Positions 43,088 through 55,362 of a stretch of DNA of 64,000 bases are shown piece after piece. A program made the position numbers and the translations under genes. The DNA is taken from assembly GCA_963682025.1 (NCBI GenBank), contig OY821521.1:121387383-121451382 (forward strand). The letters are read 5' to 3'. The stretch is from Cordilura impudica (Eukaryota > Arthropoda > Insecta > Diptera > Scathophagidae). Position 1 is the first letter of the stretch; each line of letters begins with the position of its first letter. The notes beneath the pieces are model-generated. The model made no database searches. It was not told the DNA's origin and saw nothing but the letters and a program-made list of their open reading frames with translations.

Positions 43088-43856
43088 CTTACAACTACCA
43101 AAAGGCAAGCCGAACTAATTATAACAGCAAAAAAACTGTCCAACATATGCGACATCGCATGCTCGTACCATGATAAATTAAATACCGTCAAAGGTGTAAT
43201 CTATTGTCCTGAATTAAAAAGTTTAACAGAAGCAGCAATAACCACCGGAATAAGGAAACTCGTAGATGGTAAGGTAGAAAATACTCCTTTACACATATTA
43301 TCTTTTGATTTGTATACGCTGCCAAACGAAACTAAAATAGGCTTCCAAAACGTTAAAGTAGATTATTACATACCCAAACCAATGCAATGCACATTATGTC
43401 ATCGTAATGGACATAAAAAAAAAAAAATGCAGAGGTGTTCCCTTGTATAGCACGTGCTCAATGCCAATCCATACCGAAGAATCACCATGTGAATCAAAAA
43501 AATGTATAAACTCCAATTATCAGCACAGATCGACAAACAAACAGTGTCCTACGATTTTAAAGAAACAAGAAATCATTAAACATTCTACTGTAAACAGAAC
43601 ATCAATAGCAGACTCAACAAAACATGTAAGCACAACTTATTCTTCAGGTCATTTCACAAAAAATATACCAATTGAGCATTCTTCAAAATATAATACAACA
43701 AATAATTTACAAAAAGAAAAATAAATTGAAACAACTGAAATAGCAATTATTCAAAACAAGAACGTAAATGAAAACAATAAGAACAAAAAACTAAATCAAA
43801 ACAACAATCAACAAAACACTCTTGATAAACCAACAAACTTATCTCCCACTAATTGA
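43088..43856 (+). pseudogene. I-like LINE unit 1, ORF1 with CCHC zinc knuckles
   Basis: It continues ORF1 after the hAT: KRQAELIITAKKLSNICDIA, PMQCTLCHRNGHKKKKMQ and, in the next frame, cysteine pairs and a QHRSTNKQCP ending, giving three knuckle-like motifs as in I-type ORF1. Unit 1 has a frameshift inside the A-run at about 43418-43430 and a TAA at 43722. The tail is Asn/Gln-rich. Confidence 0.75.
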
Positions 43857-44029
43857 CCTCTCTCAACACCAAAATTCAAATGTACTCATCAATAATTTGC
43901 AGACAGAACTTCAAGCAGTTCTGAGCAAAACAAACAATAGCTACAATATAAATATGGATATTTAAAATGAAATAACCCAAGCTAACTGCAGTAAAGATCA
44001 AACCCTTATTTTCTTTTCATCCAAATGAA

Positions 44030-44642
44030 AATCTTACAATGGAATATAAATGGTTATAAAAACAATTTTGCAAACTTGCAATTATTAAATTCAAAGTATA
44101 ATTTTGACATAATCATACTGTAGGAAACATATTTCAGCCGATAATAAAGAAAAATCTTTAAGACATACTTTCACAATACGCAGTATTCAGACAAACAAGG
44201 GATAGCTCTTTTCATCAAAAACAATATCCCACATAAATACTCCCTTACAAGCGATTCTGGTAATTTATAAATAGCATTACTGGAAATTAAACTAAATACC
44301 AAATTTCTTATACAAAACGTTTATATTCTACCTTGTGGAAAAATGACAAGATCAGTTCTGGAAAAAAATATTAATATATCAGCACCCAACATCTTAATTC
44401 TCGGAGACTTCAATGGTTGGGGTCCGTTATGGGGTTCATCCACAACAAACTGTAGAGGAAAGATCTTAGAAAACTTTATAAATAACAAAAATTTTTGTAT
44501 ACTGAATACTTTCACAACGGTGGATATTTCCTTTCGCAGTCCAAACTTGCTATCTAAACTCCAATGGAATGTAGATGATGACCAACATGGCACTGATCAC
44601 AATCCAATTACAATTGAACTGAATAGTTTTAATAATATATGA
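44030..44642 (+). pseudogene. I-like LINE unit 1, endonuclease fragment
   Basis: After a region with stops (ILQWNINGYKNNFAN near 44030), the frame 44343-44642 reads NILILGDFNGWGPLWGSST, then FTTVDISFRSPNLLSKLQW and GTDHNPITIEL. These are the GDFN, D and DHNP motifs of LINE apurinic-type endonucleases. Coding ends at the tandem-unit junction near 44725. Confidence 0.8.
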
Positions 44643-44917
44643 AAATGTACACCAAAGTTTAAAACAAACAGGGCTAAACTGGCCCTTAAAGTTAAAAAAT
44701 CTTAAAAAAGACAATCTACATTAAATAAACTTATTTTTCTTTTTTATATTCACATATTAAGATATTCGTTATCTTTGGAAAATTATTACCGGACAGTATA
44801 TTTTTAATTTTATTAATATTTTCCATGTGGAATTCAACGTCACTAATGTTTAAAACCCTTTTTATAAGGTTAATAGCAGTATTTATAATCATAATCTTCG
44901 GGTGTTTTGAGTAATAA

Positions 44918-45475
44918 TTGATGATTCTGTTGTTTTCCCGAATGACTATTGTAAATCCTAAAATATTTAAATCATTGACCTATATTCCGGAATTGTCTGA
45001 AAGATTTGAAAAATCAAAATTATTTAATGAAGAAAATTGGAAAATAGCTAATAAAACTAACAACACCCTAACAAAACTATACGGAAGCCCTAAAGATAAA
45101 TTAGATAAATTTGTAACGTCATATATAAAATACCGTGTAATGGCAACGGGCAGGATGATTGCAACAAGTTTTACGTAGGTACCACAAAAAATAAACTTAA
45201 AACTAGAATAGCACAACACAAATCTCTTCAAAGATTGAAAACCACTACATCTACACAGAAAACAGCGTTAGTGAACCACTGCATATATGGAAAACATACA
45301 CCAGATTTTGCTAACGCACAAGTATTACAAAGCGAGAATAATTAATTATAAACGACGTTTCTCACTAGAGATGCTGCATATTATCAATATTCCAACAAAC
45401 AAGAGAGTAAATTTTATAGCCGATGTAGAAAGCTGTGCTCAATCGTATCGCCATCTTGTTAACCAACGATCATAG
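44918..45475 (+). pseudogene. PLE copy 2, linker and GIY-YIG domain
   Basis: Same domain as copy 1, but a short deletion near 45112 shifts the frame before the GIY motif and an AATT duplication near 45343 introduces a stop. The downstream frame 45287-45475 retains RRFSLEMLHI and the end of the domain. Confidence 0.85.
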
Positions 45476-45786
45476 TGCAATACACATTTTTAACTCACTG
45501 CAATATTAGACGTTGATGGAGACATAGCTAGTAGGTTTAAGCACTATGTTTATTAGATATTAATGCAAGAATTTAGTGTGGTTTTTACTTTTTACTGTGT
45601 GGTTATTTTGCCTATTGTATATTTTTGTTGTTTTCTAAAATAATGATGTTTGTACTTACTTCTTTATTTACATTGTGCATTTCAGAATTATTCCTGATGA
45701 TGCATTTCAAGGAAAAGCGAAATATTGAATAAATAAAGAATATTTATACAAAACAACTTAGACTTCGAGCCTGAACATTTTATTTT

Positions 45787-47570
45787 GAATAATAAATAGT
45801 AAATAATAAATAATAAATATTTAATAATAAATAATAAATAATAAATAATAAATAATAAATAATAAATAATAAATAATAAATAATAAATAATAAATAATAA
45901 ATAATAAATAATAAATAATAAATAATAAATAATAAATAATAAATAATAAATAATAAATAATAAATAATAAATAATAAATAATAAATAATAAATAATAAAT
46001 AATAAATAATAAATAATAAATAATAAATAATAAATAATAAATAATAAATAATAAATAATAAATAATAAATAATAAATAATAAATAATAAATAATAAATAA
46101 TAAATAATAAATAATAAATAATAAATAATAAATAGTAAATAATAAATAATAAATAATAAATAATAATAAATAATAAATAATAAATAATAAATAATAAATA
46201 ATAAATAATAAATAATAAATAATAAATAATAAATAATAAATAATAAATAATAAATAATAAATAATAAATAATAAATAATAAATAATAAATAATAAATAAT
46301 AAATAATAAATAATAAATAATAAATAATAAATAATAAATAATAAATAATAAATAATAAATAATAAATAATAAATAATAAATAATAAATAATAAATAATAA
46401 ATAATAAATAATAAATAATAAATAATAAATAATAAATAATAAATAATAAATAATAAATAATAAATAATAAATAATAAATAATAAATAATAAATAATAAAT
46501 AATAAATAATAAATAATAAATAATAAATAATAAATAATAAATAATAAATAATAAATAATAAATAATAAATAATAAATAATAAATAATAAATAATAAATAA
46601 TAAATAATAAATAATAAATAATAAATAATAAATAATAAATAATAAATAATAAATAATAAATAATAAATAATAAATAATAAATAATAAATAATAAATAATA
46701 AATAATAAATAATAAATAATAAATAATAAATAATAAATAATAAATAATAAATAATAAATAATAAATAATAAATTATAAATAATAAATAATAAATAATAAA
46801 TAATAAATAATAAATAATAAATAATAAATAATAAATAATAAATAATAAATAATAAATAATAAATAATAAATAATAAATAATAAATAATAAATAATAAATA
46901 ATAAATAATAAATAATAAATAATAAATAATAAATAATAAATAATAAATAATAAATAATAAATAATAAATAATAAATAATAAATAATAAATAATAAATAAT
47001 AAATAATAAATAATAAATAATAAATAATAAATAATAAATAATAAATAATAAATAATAAATAATAAATAATAAATAATAAATAATAAATAATAAATAATAA
47101 ATAATAAATAATAAATAATAAATAATAAATTATAAATAATAAATAATAAATAATAAATAATAAATAATAAATAATAAATAATAAATAAATAATAAATAAT
47201 AAATAATAAATAATAAATAATATATAATAAATAATAAATAATAAATTGTAAATAATAAATAATAAATAATAAATAATAAATAATAAATAATAAATAATAA
47301 GTAATAAATAATAAATAATAAATAATAAATAATAAAAAATAATAAATAATAAATAATAAATAATAAATAATAAATAATAAATAATAAATAATAAATAATA
47401 AATAATAAATAATAAATAATTAATAATTAATAAATAATAAATAATAAATAATAAATAATAAATAATAAATAAATAATAATAAATAATAAATCAATAATTA
47501 ATAAATAATAAATAATAAATAAATAAATAGTAAATAATAAATCATAAATAATAAATAAATAATAAGTATA
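45787..47570. repeat. (TAATAAA)n heptamer array 2, ~1.78 kb
   Basis: The longest heptamer array, directly after PLE copy 2 and before the I-like LINE 5' end. Very few units deviate. Confidence 0.97.
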
Positions 47571-47678
47571 TTCAGTTGTGTTTTTATAAAACAGCGCGTT
47601 TAAAAATGTGATATATTCCTCTTTTATTATATTTTTGTTTTTACCTGCACGCATTGCATATATAAACAAGTATCGACA

Positions 47679-47888
47679 ATGAGCAGGGCCCCGCCACCAG
47701 GTGGGGGCAACAAATTTGATGCTTTCCCCCAAGGAAAAAAGATAATGCCGGAAAAATACGATGGATTCCAACCAGGACAACCTTTTAATTCACTAAACAT
47801 TTTTTTATTTAGCAAAGCCCTAAATGGAATGATCTCAGAAAGCTAAAGAAAAATGACAGAATTCACACGAGATGTTAATCTTTTAATA
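47679..47888 (+). pseudogene. I-like LINE unit 2, ORF1 N-terminal part
   Basis: Starts MSRAPPPGGGNKFDAF and continues through PFNSLNIFLFSKALNGMISES to a TAA, then reads on to the hAT target site. Confidence 0.6.
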
Positions 47889-47896
47889 CTTACAAC

Positions 47897-49724
47897 TAAG
47901 GATGAAGCAAAACCATCGATGCTACGAAAACATCGACCCAAAACCATCGAAAAAAATAAGCATCAAATTTTTGTTAATTTTATGTCTGTAATATAAACGA
48001 TTATATTAAACACAAAATTTTTTAATCATTATACCAAAGTTTCGTTAGCAAAGAGCTCAAAAATATTAGTTTTGATGCAAATTTTCCATCCAATTTATTT
48101 CTTGCGTTGCAAATTATTAGACCGACTTTTGAAAAGAACCGCTCGGAAGGCGCCGACGTTGCTGTCGTTGATAAATATATAAGTGCAACTTTAGACAGTA
48201 ATGGATAGGTTGAGGCCATTTCAGTCCAAAACACCAGCGGCTTTTGCCCCATTTTTTCAGCAGGTGCTTCTGAAATTAAAGTAATTTGTAAAAAAAAATA
48301 GTTGAATTGAATGTGGATCATTTATACTTAAGGAAACTTCGGAATGGTTGCTTCTTAATTCATGTTCTGTTGAAGAAGTAGTATTTCTATGCCATATCTT
48401 TTAAATCACTTTGTTGTCATTCTGGCTCTGATTCTTATCTCCAGAATCCGATTCGGAAAAAGTTGCTGAACATGATATGTTCAATGCTTCGTTTTGTTTC
48501 ACAATCCGATCAATCATTTACAAAGTTTCTGTGAGTTGAAGGGGATCTTTGAAGTAAATTGTTTTGAACCGAGGGTCCAAAATTGTTGCCATACTCAACA
48601 GTGAAGAATGTTCAATCCCAACAACTTTTTTTTCCAATTCAACTAATGGTTGCTTTTAAAACTTTAGGCATATATCTTCTTTGGGGTAATTTTTGCATTT
48701 TGTCTTTCAGAATATGAGCAATGGCAATTGGTAGAATACTTGTTAAGTATTGGTCTCCACATATTTCTGTTGTAGCTGTATCCAATGGCTGTAAAATGTT
48801 TACATTTACGGCGCTGATGAATATTCATTTAAAATAATGTTGACAAATGGCCGCAAAGTTCCATCTCGTCAGGCATACTCTGAATCAGCTTTTTGTCAAT
48901 ATTTTTTCTTAGTTGATCACTTGTCACCACACTATGCTTAAACCATTTAACGATTTTCTTTACACGATCAAGGGCGTTCTAAGGCTCGCTGAGCAACTAA
49001 ATTAAGATTGTGCGCAAAGCAGTGTATGTGTTTTTTTTTGGTCGAATGCTAAACGTGCTGCTTTCACTATATTTGCTGCCCCATCGGTGAATATCGCAAC
49101 AAGGTCTTGTGGATCTAATTCCCAATCTGCGCACAGGTTTCTTAATTTATAGGCGAGATATTCAGCCGTGTGCTGATGAAATGAACGGTTGCACTTAAAT
49201 AACTGTGCATCTGGATGTCAGTCCAAGCAACAGTAGTAATTGTAAAATTTTTTTCCCTAAACTTTTCCTTTAAAACATGTTGCATTGCATCAAATTTCTC
49301 GTTGATCATTCTTTTTATAGTGCAACGGCTTGCCACAAAATAGTGAGGCGCATAAACTTTCATAACTCTAAAAAAAGCCCTTTCTTTCCACCGTTCTTAT
49401 GGGTTGCATAACTTGGCATATCATAAAAACAATTGCCTGGATTTTTTTTCGTTTCCTTTGCCTCCATCCTTAAAGTCTTTTATACGAAATGAAATGCCGA
49501 CGTTATAGACTATTGAGAAGGAAATGATGGCAGCTGAAAGGGGTGTTATTTTTTTTTAATATAACGTAACTTCAAAGAGTTAAAATATATATTTTTGAAT
49601 AATATCAATCAAAATCGTCGATGTTAGAAAAAACATCAGACAAAACCATCGATGGCAAAAATATCGAACATCGAATGCAAACCATCGATGTTATGAAAAC
49701 ATCGAACATCGATGCTCACTACTA
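47897..49724 (-). mobile_element. hAT transposon relic, copy 2
   Basis: Same insertion as copy 1, with CTTACAAC at 47889-47896 and 49725-49732. The shared target site shows it was duplicated with the unit rather than inserted anew. Dimerisation piece at about 48321-48022, N-terminal-side piece at 49363-49142. Confidence 0.85.
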
Positions 49725-50491
49725 CTTACAACTACCAAAAGGCAAGCCGAACTAATTATAACAGCAAAAAAACTGTCCAACATATGCGACATCGCATGCT
49801 CGTACCATGATAAATTAAATACCGTCAAAGGTGTAATCTATTGTCCTGAATTAAAAAGTTTAACAGAAGCAGCAATAACCACCGGAATAAGGAAACTCGT
49901 AGATGGTAAGGTAGAAAATACTCCTTTACACATATTATCTTTTGATTTGTATACGCTGCCAAACGAAACTAAAATAGGCTTCCAAAACGTTAAAGTAGAT
50001 TATTACATACCCAAACCAATGCAATGCACATTATGTCATCGTAATGGACATACAAAAAAAAATGCAGAGGTGTTCCCTTGTATAGCACGTGCTCAATGCC
50101 AATCCATACCGAAGAATCACCATGTGAATCAATAAAATGTATAAACTCCAATTATCAGCACAGATCGACAAACAAACAGTGTCCTACGATTTTAAAGAAA
50201 CAAGAAATCATTAAACATTCTACTGTAAACAGAACATCAATAGCAGACTCAACAAAACATGTAAGCACAACTTATTCTTCAGGTCATTTCACAAAAAATA
50301 TACCAATTGAGCATTCTTCAAAATATAATACAACAAATAATTTACAAAAAGAAAAAGAAATTGAAACAACTGAAATAGCAATTATTCAAAACAACAACGT
50401 AAATGAAAACAATAAGAACAAAAAATTAAATCAAAACAACAATCAACAAAACACTCTTGATAAACCAACAAACTTATCTCCCACTAATTGA
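49725..50491 (+). pseudogene. I-like LINE unit 2, ORF1 with CCHC knuckles
   Basis: Frame 49947-50135 has MQCTLCHRNGHTKKN and shifts in the A-run near 50055. Frame 50078-50491 holds the remaining knuckles and the Asn/Gln-rich C-terminus, intact to its stop. Confidence 0.75.
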
Positions 50492-50664
50492 CCTCTCTCA
50501 ACACCAAAATTCAAATGTACTCATCAATAATTTGCAGACAGAACTTCAAGCAGTTCTGAGCAAAACAAACAATAGCTACAATATAAATATGGATATTTAA
50601 AATGAAATAACCCAAGCTAACTGCAGTAAAGATCAAACTCTTATTTTCTTTTCATCCAAATGAA

Positions 50665-51277
50665 AATCTTACAACGGAATATAAATGGTTATAAAAACAA
50701 TTTTGCAAACTTGCAATTATTAAATTCAAAGTATAATTTTGACATAATCATACTGTAGGAAACATATTTCAGCCGATAATAAAGAAAAATCTTTAAGACA
50801 TACTTTCACAATACGCAGTATTCAGACAAACAAGGGATAGCTCTTTTCATCAAAAGCAATATCCCACATAAATACTCCCTTACAAGCGATTCTGGTAATT
50901 TATAAATAGCATTACTGGAAATTAAACTAAATACCAAATTTCTTATACAAAACGTTTATATTCTACCTTGTGGAAAAATGACAAGATCAGTTCTGGAAAA
51001 AAATATTAATATATCAGCACCCAACATCTTAATTCTCGGAGACTTCAATGGTTGGGGTCCGTTATGGGGTTCATCCACAACAAACTGTAGAGGAAAGATC
51101 TTAGAAAACTTTATAAATAACAACAATTTTTGTATACTGAATACTTTCACAACGGTGGATATTTCCTTTCGCAGTCCAAACTTGCTATCTAAACTCCAAT
51201 GGAATGTAGATGATGACCAACATGGCACTGATCACAATCCAATTACAATTGAACTGAATAGTTTTAATAATATATGA
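50665..51277 (+). pseudogene. I-like LINE unit 2, endonuclease fragment
   Basis: As in unit 1: stops in the N-terminal part, then an open frame at 50978-51277 with ILGDFNGWGPLWGS and TDHNPITIE. Confidence 0.8.
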
Positions 51278-51552
51278 AAATGTACACCAAAGTTTAAAAC
51301 AAACAGGGCTAAACTGGCCCTTAAAGTTAAAGAATCTTAAAAAAGACAATCTACATTAAATAAACTTATTTTTCTTTTTTATATTCACATATTAAGATAT
51401 TCGTTATCTTTGGAAAATTATTACCGGACAGTATATTTTTAATTTTATTAATATTTTCCATGTGGAATTCAACGTCACTAATGTTTAAAACCCTTTTTAT
51501 AAGGTTAATAGCAGTATTTATAATCATAATCTTCGGGTGTTTTGAGTAATAA

Positions 51553-52117
51553 TTGATGATTCTGTTGTTTTCCCGAATGACTATTGTAAATCCTAAAATA
51601 TTTAAATCATTGACCTATATTCCGGAATTGTCTGAAAGATTTGAAAAATCAAAATTATTTAATGAAGAAAATTGGAAAATAGCTAATAAAACTAACAACA
51701 CCCTAACAAAACTATACGGAAGCCCTAAAGATAAATTAGATAAATTTGAAAAATCTAACGTCATATATAAAATACCGTGTAATGGCAACGGGCAGGATGA
51801 TTGCAACAAGTTTTACGTAGGTACCACAAAAAATAAACTTAAAACTAGAATAGCACAACACAAATCTCTTCAAAGATTGAAAACCACTACATCTACACAG
51901 AAAACAGCGTTAGTGAACCACTGCATATATGGAAAACATACACCAGATTTTGCTAACGCACAAGTATTACAAAGCGAGAATAATTAATTATAAACGACGT
52001 TTCTCACTAGAGATGCTGCATATTATCAATATTCCAACAAACAAGAGAGTAAATTTTATAGCCGATGTAGAAAGCTGTGCTCAATCGTATCGCCATCTTG
52101 TTAACCAACGATCATAG
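51553..52117 (+). pseudogene. PLE copy 3, linker and GIY-YIG domain
   Basis: The best-preserved copy: one open frame from 51553 to 51987 covers linker, IYKIPC, FYVGTT, RIAQHKSL and VNHCIYGKH. Only the AATT duplication at about 51984 (also in copy 2) causes a stop, after which 51929-52117 completes the domain with SLEMLHI. It lacks the RT, so it could not act alone. Confidence 0.88.
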
Positions 52118-52436
52118 TGCAATACACATTTTTAACTCACTGCAATATTAGACGTGATGGAGACATAGCTAGTAGGTTTAAGCACTATGTTTATTAGATA
52201 TTAATGCAAGAATTTAGTGTGGTTTTTACTTTTTACTGTGTGGTTATTTTGCCTATTGTATATTTTTGTTGTTTTCTAAAATAATGATGTTTGTACTTAC
52301 TTCTTTATTTACATTGTGCATTTCAGAATTATTCCTGATGATGCATTTCAAGGAAAAGCGAAATATTGAATAAATAAAGAATATTTATACAAAACAACTT
52401 AGACTTCGAGCCTGAACATTTTATTTTGAATAATAA

Positions 52437-52811
52437 ATAGTAAATAATAAATAATAAATATTTAATAATAAATAATAAATAATAAATAATAAATAATAAA
52501 TAATAAATAATAAATAATAAATAATAAATAATAAATAATAAATAATAAATAATAAATAATAAATAATAAATAATAAATAATAAATAATAAATAATAAATA
52601 ATTAATAAATAATAAATAATAAATAATAAATAATAAATAATAAATAATAAATAATAAATAATAAATAGTAAATAATAAATAATAAATAATAAATAATAAT
52701 AAATAATAAATAATAAATAATAATAAATAATAAATAATAAATAATAAATAATAAATAATAAATAATAAATAATAAATAATAAATAATAAATAATAAATAA
52801 TAAATAATAAA
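52437..52811. repeat. (TAATAAA)n heptamer array 3a
   Basis: About 375 bases of heptamer repeat, ending where the 496-bp repeat block begins. Confidence 0.95.
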
Positions 52812-52916
52812 TTTTATTATTTTTTATAAAAATAAAAAATCTTATTTTCGATCTTTATCAATTTAATGATTGAGTTTGAAATTGTTCAGGCTCAAGATCA
52901 AATGTTTTTACTTTAA
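52812..52916 (-). repeat. Inverted copy of the 496-bp repeat's end
   Basis: About 85-95 bases are the reverse complement of the segment that joins successive 496-bp units (for example 53327-53412). The array therefore starts with an inverted end, a structure often seen at PLE insertions. Confidence 0.85.
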
Positions 52917-53215
52917 ATAATTTTTATAAAAAATAATAAAATTAAAAATACGGAGGGCACGCCGTTAACGCTAAATGTAAGTTTAGCAAAAACAAATTGT
53001 TTTTCTTGTTTTTTTTTTTTTTCAAGACAAAAACAAACATGTATATTGTAGTATGCAATGTGTACTCGTATACAATCATATTTGTTTCAAAGTTGTTCTA
53101 TTTTTAGTTTGTTATATTGGAAGAGGCTTAAATAGTATAACTTTTGCTTGAATTCTCATTTGGTTGTTTTCAGCAAATATATATGAATTTAACTTTTTAC
53201 CAAACAAACTATCTA

Positions 53216-53280
53216 CTGCTTTTGGTTACTGATGAGGGTTGGTGACTCTTCCCGAAACAGCTGTATAACCTGTCATGCAG
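53216..53280 (+). ncRNA. Hammerhead ribozyme motif, repeat 1
   Basis: All invariant parts are present: stem I GGTTA (53224-53228) with TAACC (53266-53270), extended by CTGC/GCAG; core CTGATGA (53229-53235); stem II GGG...CCC; GAAA (53254-53257); stem III ACAG/CTGT without a loop; cleavage expected after A at 53265. Such tiny stem III forms are known from PLE-associated hammerheads and may work as dimers. Confidence 0.8.
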
Positions 53281-53711
53281 AATATACATAGATCAATTTT
53301 TTGAAACAAATGTGCTAATGCTTTTACTTTATTTAAAGTAAAAACATTTGATCTTGAGCCTGAACAATTTCAAACTCAATCATTAAATTGATAAAGATCG
53401 AAAATAAGATTTTTTATTTTTATAAAAAATAATAAAATTAAAAATACGGAGGGCACGCCGTTAACGCTAAATGTAAGTTTAGCAAAAACAAATTGTTTTT
53501 CTTGTTTTTTTTTTTTTTCAAGACAAAAACAAACATGTATATTGTAGTATGCAATGTGTACTCGTATACAATCATATTTGTTTCAAAGTTGTTCTATTTT
53601 TAGTTTGTTATATTGGAAGAGGCTTAAATAGTATAACTTTTGCTTGAATTCTCATTTGGTTGTTTTCAGCAAATATATATGAATTTAACTTTTTACCAAA
53701 CAAACTATCTA

Positions 53712-53776
53712 CTGCTTTTGGTTACTGATGAGGGTTGGTGACTCTTCCCGAAACAGCTGTATAACCTGTCATGCAG
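53712..53776 (+). ncRNA. Hammerhead ribozyme motif, repeat 2
   Basis: Same 65 bases as in repeat 1, 496 bases downstream; all core residues unchanged. Confidence 0.8.
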
Positions 53777-54205
53777 AATATACATAGATCAATTTTTTGA
53801 AACAAATGTGCTAATGCTTTTACTTTATTTAAAGTAAAAACATTTGATCTTGAGCCTGAACAATTTCAAACTCAATCATTAAATTGATAAAGATCGAAAA
53901 TAAGATTTTTTATTTTTATAAAAAATAATAAAATTAAAAATACGGAGGGCACGCCGTTAACGCTAAATGTAAGTTTAGCAAAAACAAATTGTTTTTCTTG
54001 TTTTTTTTTTTTCAAGACAAAAACAAACATGTATATTGTAGTATGCAATGTGTACTCGTATACAATCATATTTGTTTCAAAGTTGTTCTATTTTTAGTTT
54101 GTTATATTGGAAGAGGCTTAAATAGTATAACTTTTGCTTGAATTCTCATTTGGTTGTTTTCAGCAAATATATATGAATTTAACTTTTTACCAAACAAACT
54201 ATCTA

Positions 54206-54270
54206 CTGCTTTTGGTTACTGATGAGGGTTGGTGACTCTTCCCGAAACAGCTGTATAACCTGTCATGCAG
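54206..54270 (+). ncRNA. Hammerhead ribozyme motif, repeat 3
   Basis: Same 65 bases, 494 bases downstream of the previous motif; core unchanged. Confidence 0.8.
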
Positions 54271-54701
54271 AATATACATAGATCAATTTTTTGAAACAAA
54301 TGTGCTAATGCTTTTACTTTATTTAAAGTAAAAACATTTGATCTTGAGCCTGAACAATTTCAAACTCAATCATTAAATTGATAAAGATCGAAAATAAGAT
54401 TTTTTATTTTTATAAAAAATAATAAAATTAAAAATACGGAGGGCACGCCGTTAACGCTAAATGTAAGTTTAGCAAAAACAAATTGTTTTTCTTGTTTTTT
54501 TTTTTTTTCAAGACAAAAACAAACATGTATATTGTAGTATGCAATGTGTACTCGTATACAATCATATTTGTTTCAAAGTTGTTCTATTTTTAGTTTGTTA
54601 TATTGGAAGAGGCTTAAATAGTATAACTTTTGCTTGAATTCTCATTTGGTTGTTTTCAGCAAATATATATGAATTTAACTTTTTACCAAACAAACTATCT
54701 A

Positions 54702-54766
54702 CTGCTTTTGGTTACTGATGAGGGTTGGTGACTCTTCCCGAAACAGCTGTATAACCTGTCATGCAG
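54702..54766 (+). ncRNA. Hammerhead ribozyme motif, repeat 4
   Basis: Same 65 bases, 496 bases downstream of the previous motif; core unchanged. Confidence 0.8.
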
Positions 54767-55198
54767 AATATACATAGATCAATTTTTTGAAACAAATGTG
54801 CTAATGCTTTTACTTTATTTAAAGTATAAACATTTGATCTTGAGCCTGAACAATTTCAAACTCAATCATTAAATTGATAAAGATCGAAAATAAGATTTTT
54901 TATTTTTATAAAAAATAATAAAATTAAAAATACGGAGGGCACGCCGTTAACGCTAAATGTAAGTTTAGCAAAAACAAATTGTTTTTCTTGTTTTTTTTTT
55001 TTTTTCAAGACAAAAACAAACATGTATATTGTAGTATGCAATGTGTACTCGTATACAATCATATTTGTTTCAAAGTTGTTCTATTTTTAGTTTGTTATAT
55101 TGGAAGAGGCTTAAATAGTATAACTTTTGCTTGAATTCTCATTTGGTTGTTTTCAGCAAATATATATGAATTTAACTTTTTACCAAACAAACTATCTA

Positions 55199-55263
55199 CT
55201 GCTTTTGGTTACTGATGAGGGTTGGTGACTCTTCCCGAAACAGCTGTATAACCTGTCATGCAG
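55199..55263 (+). ncRNA. Hammerhead ribozyme motif, repeat 5
   Basis: Same 65 bases, 497 bases downstream of the previous motif; core unchanged. About 100 bases later the unit ends directly in the heptamer array. Confidence 0.8.
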
Positions 55264-55362
55264 AATATACATAGATCAATTTTTTGAAACAAATGTGCTA
55301 ATGCTTTTACTTTATTTAAAGTAAAAACATTTGATCTTGAGCCTGAACAATTTCAAACTCAA

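Larger units (their letters stand above)
38461..44728 (+). repeat. Tandem unit 1 (PLE end + TAATAAA array + I-like LINE with hAT)
   Basis: First of three direct copies of a multi-kilobase block. It starts at ACTTATTTTTC inside the inverted PLE fragment and ends in the I-like LINE at ...CAATCTACAT. It differs from the others by keeping ~70 extra bases at about 41070-41140 and lacking an AATT duplication in the PLE. Confidence 0.9.
44729..51363 (+). repeat. Tandem unit 2
   Basis: Second direct copy, 6635 bases from ACTTATTTTTC to the next ACTTATTTTTC. Same order of parts as unit 1. It shares the ~70-base deletion and the AATT duplication with unit 3. Confidence 0.92.
52917..55362 (+). repeat. 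Five tandem ~496-bp repeats with hammerhead motifs (PLE-LTR-like)
   Basis: The segment CGGAGGGCACGCCGTTAACG recurs at 52951, 53447, 53943, 54437 and 54933, giving spacings of 496, 496, 494 and 496. Copies are almost identical except for the length of a T-run. Each contains a hammerhead motif and ends near GAGCCTGAACAATTTC. The neighbouring PLE also ends in GAGCCTGAAC before the heptamer array, so I infer these units are terminal repeats of a related PLE. Confidence 0.92.

Noticed and set aside
44321..44593. Minus-strand 90-codon ORF repeated in the three tandem units
   Set aside because: Shadow of the LINE endonuclease frame on the other strand.
53872..55062. Repeated 65-66 codon minus-strand ORFs in the 496-bp units
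   Set aside because: They arise from identical repeats, start in AT-rich junctions and depend on the T-run length; only two of the five units have them open.
52917..55362. CRISPR-like array
   Set aside because: The repeats are contiguous ~496-bp units with no spacers, in eukaryotic retroelement DNA.
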